This document shows positions 1 through 10,700 of a DNA stretch of 64,000 bases, piece after piece. Source of the DNA: Aurelia coerulea (taxonomy: Eukaryota > Cnidaria > Scyphozoa > Semaeostomeae > Ulmaridae). The notes under the pieces were generated by a model. That model worked only from the letters and a program-made list of their open reading frames with translations. It had not been told where the DNA came from and made no database searches. Every line of letters begins with the position of its first letter. Within the stretch, counting starts at the first letter, position 1. The DNA lies in assembly GCA_039566865.1 (NCBI GenBank), contig CM076949.1, positions 19,568,501 through 19,632,500 of the forward strand, written 5' to 3'. Position numbers and translations under genes: made by a program.

Positions 1-130
1 CTCTGAGTGCACTCAATCAAATCAAAATAAATAGATAAAGCAAAACATTATGATCGACTGCGTTGAAGATGTCAAATCTATTCTTGAGGCTGTATAAATT
101 GCTTCGTCTTGAGGAAAATGTGTCATTTGT
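1..130. repeat. Partial copy of the ~146-bp inverted-repeat element seen at 5418
   Basis: Degenerate match to the element at 5418-5563: CTCTGAGTG...TCAATCAAATCAAAATAAA, then a GTCAAATCTATTC...AAATTGCTTCGTCTT end. It is cut by the window start. Confidence 0.4.
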
Positions 131-866
131 TTTGCAAAATTCATCCTTGCTTCTCGTGCCGCAAATCAAAACAAACAAAACAAACGAAGCTGCGAATGAT
201 GTACACCGATAGAAGATAAATGAATCCAAGTATCTACTTCAAACATTCATGTGCCTAATTTAGAAGCCGAGTATTATATTGAATGTTTAATTTACACCCA
301 AATCATGCAAAAACTGAAAAACAAGGACAGATTTTGTAACACAATAGCAACAGGTACATTTGACGGACGCCGCATTTCAACTCAATTAGCAATTGCAGAT
401 AAAGGAAATTCTCTCAACAAGTTATCCAAGACAAACAAAGCCACAAAAAATTGCCTTGTAACCAATAGGGAAAACTATTATCGTGTGCATGCGAATGTAG
501 TTTCTAGAAAATTCTCGAGATTACAACAAAAGAAGAAGGATCAATCTAAACATCTTCCTGGTGGAATTCCTTTATTTTATTCAAAATCTGAGCAGTAGGT
601 ATTGCCATTCTCGTTTATCTAGTGCTTATATGAACAACTGCTACTCAGCTTCTGAATCAAACGAGCGAAATCCACCATGTAGATCTTTAGATTTATCCTT
701 CTTCTTTCGTTACAAACTCAAGAGTTTTCTTTTGAAAGCCATTTCTCGCGTGTACAAGGCGATAGTTTGACCTAATGGCTTCAGGGCAAGTTTTACGGCT
801 GTGTTTGTTTTGAATTATGGGTTAAGAAGTTTTTTTGACTGTGATCTCTAATTGTTTTGAATTCAG

Positions 867-1031
867 GTGTCAATCAAAAGCATCTGATGCTACAGTGTTC
901 AAAAGTGCTACAGTGTTAAAAAGTATGTCCTTGTTTGAACTTAAATGCATGTCGTCAGCTGCTAAAGTTAATAAAAGACATGCTCCAGGCAGATACTTAG
1001 ATTTAGCCAACAGGGACCAATTTCAAGATAT
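867..1031 (+). CDS. Candidate upstream exon of the adhesion GPCR
   Basis: An open stretch begins after an AG at 865-866 and ends in phase 2 before GTAATT at 1032. The following GAIN exon needs a phase-2 donor, so the frames fit. The gap between them is only 20 nt (GT...AG), which is far shorter than normal animal introns. It may instead be a degraded frame, or the match may be chance. The translation has no recognisable motif. Confidence 0.25.
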
Positions 1032-1051
1032 GTAATTTTTATCATTTTCAG

Positions 1052-1707
1052 ACTGTTGATTTCATTGCAAAAGATGGCAAATGAAGTCAAACTTCCCAGG
1101 CACAGACTGTCTTTTCAAAAGAAAAACATTGCTCTATGCATCACATTAGTCTCAGCTACCTCATCGGATATTATCTTGGGATCTGGTTCAGGTAAGGAAA
1201 CTGAGCAGTGCCAAATTAAAGCAACAATTGCAGGCTCACTTCAAGTCGATTGGCAATCAAAAGCAACCGTTTTTCTACCCGGCTCTGCCCTTGCTTTTGG
1301 CGACGAAGACTCACATGCGATGATGGACAGTGGGGGTAGCCCTTTGCGACTGACAAGTTTTAGATACAAAAATAACAAGCTCTTCATCCCTGGATCACCT
1401 AAGCATAGGACGCACAAACACGTTTCCAGCCATGCCTCAGGAGAACATGGAGAAGATAGACACTCACGTTCTCAAAAGAGACACAGAAATGCACACAATT
1501 CAAGATTCAGGCACAGAAGTGCACACAATTCAAGTCAGCATCACTGGCATAAAATTGGAATAATCAGCAATATAGTTTCAGCATCAATAAAAGATAAGGA
1601 ATTGAAAAACCTAACAGAAAACAAGATGATCAGGATAGAACTGGAAACAAAGAAACAATTGGAAAGGGATCAGCAATATTGTGTATTTTGGGATTTTAAA
1701 GCAGCAG
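1052..1707 (+). CDS. Adhesion GPCR exon: GAIN domain
   Basis: Encodes about 218 residues after acceptor TTTTCAG, beginning LLISLQKMANEVKLP and ending YCVFWDFKAAG just before donor GTATGA. The CVFWDF strand is a hallmark of the end of the GAIN domain directly before the GPS cysteines. In the middle (about 1390-1550) is an insert rich in His, Arg and Ser that contains a short internal duplication (HRNAHNS / HRSAHNS). It probably forms a surface loop. The donor is phase 1 and matches the GPS exon at 5120. Confidence 0.8.
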
Positions 1708-4700
1708 GTATGAATAAGGCCTGGGTTACACGATACCGGATTGCTTTTCGCATCGGATTGGTTTCAACCCAAATCGCACCGTTTTCATTGCAGTTACACG
1801 ACACCGGATTGCCATGAACCCATTTTTGATTGCAGTTACACGACACCGAGTCACCCTGCACTGTGAAGTCTAAATCTATTATCTTTGAAAACTGCGAAGC
1901 CCAAATGGAATGGGTCACATCGGACTGGTGCAGTTACACGAGCAAATGGAGTGGGGTCACACCGGATTGGTGCAGTTACACGAGATGGAATGCGGAGTGG
2001 AGTGCATCGGATTGATTTTCACCTCACCTCCAGAGCGGAGTGGTTTGACTCCGCGAAAACGGGGTGGAGTGACACCGGATTGCCTCGGTGTCGTGTAACT
2101 GCACTCCCCCCCCCCCCCCCCCTATCCGATGCGAAAAGTAATCCGGTGTGTGATGAATCCGGTATCGTGTAATTGGGGCCTAAATTTGAAATCTACTATT
2201 TTTTCGAAATTCACAACAATTTCCCAGTTATTGCAGCAACAAAAACAACAAAGGAACAACGACAGTAACAGCAGTAGGAATAGCATATTTTATATCCTTT
2301 TGACTCAATTGAATTGCTTATGTAATCAGTCAAGTTGATTTATGGTATTATGGCACTGGTTTGGTTTTATGTCTTCAAACAGCTACAGCTTTCTTATAAT
2401 GGTTGCTACACAGCAACGGTCACATCAGGGTTTCATTACAGAGTCAGTAAAAATTACGACTCTGGATAATAAAAATAACCTAGCCTGCGTGCAGTCCTTT
2501 ACTTTCCACTGCGAAGAAGAGCCAAGACGATCCGCCATTGCAATCTCTTTCGCAGTGGAAAGTAAGGTCTGCACGCAGGCTACAAATAACCTTGTCCTTT
2601 GGTGGACATAAACATCCCTGTTACTGATACTGCTACTCCATACGCTTTATATGTATGAATTTAAAGCAATAGGGCATTTGAATCAATTGGGCTGAAAAAG
2701 TAGAATTTTGAATAAAAATTCAACTTGTGAAGGTCTACAGCGTAGTTTTAAGGAAATGTCTGTTGCTTTTCTGGTTTATGATTCAGCAAATTTGATGATA
2801 TCGCAACTTGAAGTACTAACAGAAATACGAAAAACATTGGAAAAGACCTCGTAGCTGTTCTGAAAATGAGCCTGGATCGAGCGTCATTTTTATACATTTC
2901 ATACGTGAGGCTCGATTGACTGGCATTAGATCGGTATATGCACATTCGAAAATTTCTACAAACTGTTGCAAAATATCGTTCGATTCTGATTCTGTTCACA
3001 ATAGCTAAATTGTCCATTCTGAAAATGATACTGAAATTGAAATTTCATTTTCTGGAATTGCAGTATATTGATGAAAAAGCTCCTTCCAAACCATTAAATT
3101 CAAGGAAAATGGTGAAGAAAACATTCACACCAGCCCTTCTAAGGATTTCACCGCTATGGGGCATACTGAATAGTTGGCTACGCTTGATATCTCTTCGCAG
3201 GAACTTTTGGACAACTTTGAGTAGGGGAGACCGGGGACAATTGTAGCACGGGGCAGTTGTAAAACGGACTCTCAGGCCTTGCAGAAAAGTGCAATAAATC
3301 TGATTTTTGCACAGAACATGCTCATTCTAACACTCTACATACGACGTGAGATACAGGAATATTCTGTCAAATTTGCAAGATTTTCAGGGAAAAACATGTT
3401 TTTGAGTACGAAAGTAAATACGTGCTTTCACTGTAAATTTGTATCTGAAATATTTTGCTCTTGAGTAAATAATTTCATTTTCACATCCCAGACATGGCAT
3501 CTATTTAGGATCAAAAGTACGTTAAAACTTGTCAGCTCCACAGCTTATGAGATGTGAAAATGGAAAATAATGATAGCTGGTCATGTCAGGGGCAATTGGA
3601 ACACGCTGCTACAATTGCCCCGGTGTAAGCTGTCCGATGCTTTGGTTTTAATTCATTTTCTAATCTGGTCGAACAATGTGCATCAATGCATTATTAAAGA
3701 GTTCAGAGTTGAAATTTTTTCTCAATCGATTTAAATTTTGTTTCAACTGATGCACCCAAATTTACAAAGAAATAAAAACTACATCTTACTTCTAAGTTGT
3801 TCTTTTGAAAGCTGTGAATAATCTGCCATCTGGTGCTACATTTTTTGTAAGGACAAAGCAGAATCGTGCAATAATCATCTGTGATGACTTTAAAGATATG
3901 TAACAATTGCTCCAACCATCTGTTACAATTGCCCCGTATTGCCGGGGCAATTGTAACACTTGACCACTGATTTTGAAACTATCACAGCGTCACAAAAATT
4001 GGTTCTATGTAATGGAAACTAATGTCTATTTTATTCCAAGGATGCAACTGCAATATCATTTACCTTCAAGAGCACAATTAATCATTATCTAGATGATATG
4101 GCTTATTTTCCAAAAAGTGTTACAATTGACTCCCGTCTCCCCTACATCTCCTTGATATGATCCTGTACATGGTGTCCCAAAAAACATGTGCACCGTTTGA
4201 ATGGCTGCTGTGGAGGAGCCATAAATCTAACTTTTCTGTTTTTCAAATTTTTCAATAGAAGAGATTTCAACTTAGAGATTGGCACCGAGTTTGTGTAAAT
4301 CTGACAAGTGGTTGCTGATTTATTGAGAAAGAAAGTCACAATCACTGGTTGCTTCAAAACCAGAGGATTTTATCTCCGTACTTAACCTTATAACTTGAAT
4401 TTTAGCATTAAATTAACTTAAACTTTACAGTTTTATACCAGGAGATGTATTTGGGAGTAATCAATGACCATATCCTTCAAGAATATTGACCAAGCAGCAT
4501 GCTGAACGCAATATTGTTGGTTTAAAACGACTTTATCACTTTTGGGAAGCAACATATCTGATGGACGCAAAACATGGCCTGAAGCACTTGTGTTGCACAT
4601 TTTCATTCCTAGCAACCCTAGATATGTCCAATATACTTGGTTGTCACAAAATTCAATGTATGATAATTTGTCTTAGTTATGAACATCAGAAAACAGGGCT

Positions 4701-7700
4701 AGGTATGTTTTTTTCAATCAATTTCGTTGATTTTAGCGCAATGGAGAATAGTGAATCCTCTAGTTTTGAGGTAGCCAATAATTTTGGATTTCTTGCTCCA
4801 TAAATCAGCAACTAGTGATCTGATTTACTCAAACTCGATGTCAATCTTTAATTTGAAGTCTCTTCTGTCAAGAATCTTAAAGCCAGAACAATTGGATTTA
4901 TAGCTGCTCCGCAGAAGCCACTCAAACAGCGCATATGTTTTTTAAGACACCCTGTATAGTAAGGATATTTCTCCAGCAATGAAACCTACATTATGAGAGT
5001 TTTTTTAAAGGAATTTGCTCTCTTCTATCTCACACAAAATGCTTCGAAGAGGAAAAAAGTCAATTGAGAGAGTCCGTACAGACACAATATAACTTTCTTT
5101 TTCTGCTCTTCTGCCTTAGGTGGCCTTGGTGCGTGGTCTAGAAAAGGCTGCAGCCTGGGTAATATATCCGGAAATCGTGTCACTTGTCGCTGCAATCACA
5201 TGACAAATTTCGCTGTACTCATGGACATAGATCAAAAAGGAACACAGTTTATGTCAAAGGAACAGAAGAGCACATTGACTGTTTTTACATACATTGGATG
5301 TGGCATTTCATTGATCTGTTTGCTGATTACATTCGTCACTTATGCTGCATTTAAGTATGAAGATTTTTCATCAAAAATTATTTTTTTAAAACAAAAGGAC
5401 TACTAGCTCTCCGAACGGACAAAGCAATTTGCATCTCCGAAGAATATATTTCACACCTCTGAGCGAACTTAATCAAATCAAAACAAACCGATTGAGCATA
5501 AATTTATGCTTGGATTCGCAAAAGGTGTGAAATCTATTCATCAGAACTGAAAATTGCTTTGTCTTGTCAGAGACCTGATTCTTTTATTTAAAGACATTCA
5601 CCCTTACTAGATTTTTAAATTTCAAGTTTTTATAGCGATTTGAATGCCTGCTAATCCTACTGAGTTTTTACGCCCGTGCAAAGTGATAACGATCAGACCT
5701 GGTTTGTTTCAAACACACATGTTCACAAAGACATCCGTTGTGTTGATCACTGACTTCATTGCAGCCAATCAGATCCGTGAAAGAATGCCCTTAATTATTT
5801 CGCAATTCAACTCATCGTCTGAACACGGATTAGTGCTTGGTTACACAGACCACTTTCCTTTCCAAGTGGTCTGGAACACAGGCTAGTCTTTTAGCGACTT
5901 TGAGATAACGTAGTGTGATTTATGACTGCTGTTCTAGAAATGGCATGGATATTGGCCCCGTTTACACGATACCGTTTTCATTTCATATCGGACTGGGGGT
6001 GGCAATCCGATACGGAAATTGTTTTGTTTACACGATACCGTTTTCATTTCATATCGGATTGGGGTTCTGTTTACACGACACCGTTTTCATTTCATATCGG
6101 ATTGGGGGTTGTATTTACACGGAAATGCTTTGTCTTGTCCTGCGAATGATTTCCTTTGTTTTAACACCCACTGCGCAGTGCGCCAGATGAATAGGAGGCT
6201 CGTAGAATTGATAAAGAGGTTCCGTTTTGAGTTGATACCGGATTCGACCGTTTACACGATATCGGATTCGTTTCATGCCACTTTCAGAGCGTTTTCATTT
6301 GAAAAGGCAAAAACGGTATGAAGCATATCGGATTGGTGCGTTCTCGTGTAAACAGGAGGCCAATCCGATATGGAGTGAAAACGGTCTCGTGTAAACAGAA
6401 GGCCAATCCGATATGAAACCAATCCGAAATTAAATGAAAACGGTATCGTGTAAACGGGGCCATTGTCTCCACAGAAAGCAATTTCCAAGAATGTGACACC
6501 TTACCTAATCCTGAAAAAACAAAACAAAAACCAAAGTCCTGTTCTCCCCTTACAAACTGACCTTAGCAATATTATAACTAACCATAACCCTAAAGCCTTT
6601 ATCCCGAACACCAACCCAAATCCCTTGCACAATTTTTATATCTCCCTGGTTGTTTCTTCGTTGGAAGAATAGCCGTAAGAGGCCAACAATTTTGGGGGAA
6701 AGGTAGCCATGTCGTTAAATAAAAGATTTGTCGTTACATATTTTGTGGCTCAGTACATGTGTGGCAGGAATGTGAGATACCGTAAAATGTAGAAAATCTT
6801 CCCCATTGGAAAGCATTTCTATGCTTCGATATCAAAAGCCAATTGGCATTTTTACGCCTGAGCTTTACTATTGATGACCAAATTGGTCCAAATTGGCAGC
6901 ATACAAAGTCAAATTACATCTTATCTGCTCAGTTTCTCTCCCACACAGCTTGATTGGATGAAAAATGATTGAATGGAGTTATTTGAAAGTGCTTAATTAA
7001 AGGATTATTTAGAATCTCATCATATTGTAAGGTTTGCATTATATCTGAAATACCAGCCATTTCAAGCATGACCAACTGAAAATTGTGTTAGAGCTATCTC
7101 CTTGAAAGGCAATCTGTCATGCATCTGATTGGCTGATGATGACAATGTGAAGAATAGGACAATTGAATGGCAGCTGAGCTTACTCACTTTCTACGACTAT
7201 AGAAAGTGATAAAGATCAGCCCTCATTGTCCTAAGTAGAAAGATTCACAATGACACCAGCTGCGTTGAACTCTGACTTTATTGCAGCCATCCAAATGCGT
7301 GACAGACCGCCTTTAAAATCGTAAACTGGCTTTTGCATATGTAAAGCTATATCAATCAGCTACAAACAATGAAAAACTGTCTCAAGCTAGAAGCCATGTG
7401 AAACGTCCACCAATAAAAACAAATGAAGTATTTTGAATGGTTAATATCTATTTATCCTAAATCTCAACTGACATCTTACTTGAGATAGATTTTAGTCATT
7501 TCATATGTGCGTATATATGGTTACATTTGCCACGTAAAATATAAAATTTTACAAGAAATAAATAAAATTTGTAAGTTTTAAAAGCTAAAAATAGATAAAA
7601 TACAATGACAATGCACATTAAATAAATACCGTTAAAACACCCTTAATTGTAGTGGCAGGGATAGCATTAACAAGTCATATTGCCCTTAATTCCATAATGG

Positions 7701-10700
7701 TCCCCTTGGAGGTGGTTGCAGAAGAAAAATAATAATAATAAACAACAGATGTTAAAGTGATTTTGGATTGAAGCATAATTTAGTAAGGTCGAATCATAAA
7801 TGTGAGAGAGGATGCGTGGTTTTAGTAGAAAACATATACGTTATTCTTTTTCTCTCTGTATATTTTGGAAAAAAATTTCCTTGATCTTGTGTTTGAGCGA
7901 GTTGATATTGTTTGTAGTGTATTTAATATTGTTTGTAGTGTATGCATTTTGTTTTCATAATTATTCATCAGTGCCATGATTTTATTCTACAACAGAAATT
8001 TGAGGAAGAAGCAGCCACCTCAAATCTTGATGCACTTATGCATGTCCCTGATGCTTACCTTAGTGGTATTCATAGCTGGTATGCACTCAAAGGACAAGAC
8101 CACGTGCAAAGTCCATCCCGGCCAAAATTTGCTCAAGGATAACCTAGGATTTACCTAGGTCAACCTAGGTGCATTGCTCATGGATTACCTAGGTTTGAAC
8201 CTAGGTTTTCCTTGAGGCAATCCTTGGGCAGACCTAGGTAATCCTAGGTTTCAAATTGGAACAACGTAGCTGTATCGGAAGATAGGAAAGCTCAAGGAAA
8301 ACCTAGGTATGCTCAAGGATGCCATATACGGACGTTCTCAACCGATTCATCGACCTAGGTATTCCTAGGTTTAACCTAGGTTATCTCGGGATAATCGAAT
8401 AGGATCACGTGACGGAAGACCTAGGTTTTCTCAAGGTTAACCTAGGTCATTAAGCCTCTCCTTAAACACGTCAAAACCTAGGTTTAACCTAGGTTTAACC
8501 AAGGTGTGTACCGGTTGGAACCGGATTAACCAGACTTTTCATGCAATCTGATTCAAAATCGTTACATCCTCGTAGCATTCTCAAACTGTCCTCGTACGTA
8601 TTTTTCGTTAGAAACTAAGAAGTTGACCCCGCTATCAATTCAATGTTCTTTCAAAATATCTGTTAAATTGTGCATCACCTCTTAGCTGAATGTATAGTAC
8701 AGGAAATAAGTCAAAATTAATTAAAAATACAAGAGGCTACGTATTTTGTAGACAAGAAGACGAATTTCGCGGATTTTTTTTGTCTACCTTTCTGATGAAG
8801 AGCATCATATGAAAAATAGATGCAACAAAAAGAATGCAAACATTAGAAGCACGGCATCTTCTTTTCAAAAGCCCAAGATAGATAACGATGTTTCCTCGCT
8901 TCAAGTTTCTCGAGACTCGTACAGTTTTTCAAATCAAAACTTTTCGATGCCGCGGCAAATCATTAGTCTCATTTTGTCTTTCTTTGCAAGTTCAACACCA
9001 AGACAAACACAAACAAACCTTTCAATTGTTAACCAATATTTTCTTCCATCAAATTCTTGCAAATCTTTGTAACAAGTTATACAATTGACTTTCTCCATCG
9101 GAAAATTAAATGTAACAACTGCCAGCCATAACAGCAACGGAAAGAGTTAGGCATCTCCGTCTTCCGAAAATTCTATCCGTCTCACATCGAAATACTCACG
9201 CCATCCAAGAGTCGCCAAGGCGCGAAAGTATTGCCCAATCAAAAATGTGAATCACTGCCATGTGACTTGGAAACAGTTCAAGGATTTATCATGGACCTTG
9301 AGCTCGTGTGATTGATCAAGGAAATTCTAGGAACCTGGGGACATTTCAAGGTTTTTCAAGGTCCTCGGGTGTGTGCGATTTTCTCAAGGTTTGGAAATAA
9401 ACCTTGAAATTATAACTCAGCTCAAGGATTCTCAAGGACCTTGATCTACTAATTTCAAGGTTTTTTGTCAGTTCAGATCTACCTGTTCAAGGTTCCTGGG
9501 GATTCCTTGATCAGATCAAGGTTTTCTCAAGGAAAAGCAAGGAAATTCTACGATCCTTGATCACAAAAATTGCCCGGGATTGAAAAGCCGTTCAAAGAAT
9601 TTACAAAACAACACCTATCTGTACCATGATTTCCTGACATGCAGAAACTTGATTCATTTCAGATTAATTGAATTTTAAAGCTGCTGATTCTTTGGAAAAT
9701 TCTTTATCTTTTCATTGTTAGCTCAAAGTCACTGATATAATTCAAATTTTCTCCCTGCAGGTTTACCATCAATAATTGTTATAATCACAGTCAGTATTAC
9801 AAAACTCGATGGATATTCGAAGAAATTCGATGGACATTGGGCGTAAGTACTTTTTTCATCGAATGTCCACCTTCTATAAATTTTCGGAACATCATTGAGA
9901 GTCATTTTCAATAAATTACGAATTTGACAATGAATTCATGCTTCCAAAATTTGATAGAAAAATTCAAGAAAATCACAGTATATCTCAAATTAGATGTCAC
10001 TTGAAATTTGCGAAAATGCAAAAACTACTTATGCAAGATATCTCAATTGTTTTCATTCGCGGATATTTTCACGTGATGTCTAATTTGAGACAGACCACAA
10101 ATTAATGCCTCTGCTAGACTGGACAAATGGGTTTATTATTCAATAAAACTGAAATGTTAATCTATCATGCGAGGGCTAACTTAGATGAGAAAATTCCTAT
10201 TTGGTAAAATTACTCATCTCTAAGATCAAAAATTGAGAACGATAATTCCACATCCGATTTTGGTCCATGACCTACTTGCTTTTTAAATAAAAATTCTAGT
10301 TTTGAAACTGACGTTTGTAGTGAACTTAAATTTCCATGTTAAATAAATCATGGACCAGAATGGAACGTGGAACTCTCGATTCCTATACAGAACCCCTTAC
10401 AAGCATTTTTCTAATTTTTAGCTCTTAAGGATGAGTGATTCACCAAACAAAATTTTCTCATCTAATTTGGCCTTTGACTGGTTGGTAGATTAAAACTTTT
10501 TTAGTTTTTAATATCGGCCACTTATTTTCATTTCACAGCCTGTCAAACTAGTAAACTATTTTTAAATCACCTGGTATTAAATTTCTAAAGAATATCATTA
10601 GGAACTGCTGGGTGCCGTTTTTATAAATATTGAATTAAGATAGCTCCAATTGTGGAAAAGTTCACATTTAGATATTATATCACTGTGCTTGCATCCTTAC

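Noticed and set aside
251..598. 115-codon frame near the window start
   Set aside because: Low-complexity composition, no domain, no fitting splice signals to the receptor exons.
867..922. Shorter exon ending at donor GTATGT (923)
   Set aside because: Ends in phase 1, whereas the GAIN exon at 1052 needs phase 2.
2107..2122. Poly-C tract as a G-quadruplex regulatory site
   Set aside because: A single homopolymer inside a MITE; no evidence of regulation.
4486..4803. 105-codon frame inside the element at 4168-4954
   Set aside because: No transposase motif; the same region is inverted in another copy of the MITE at 39729.
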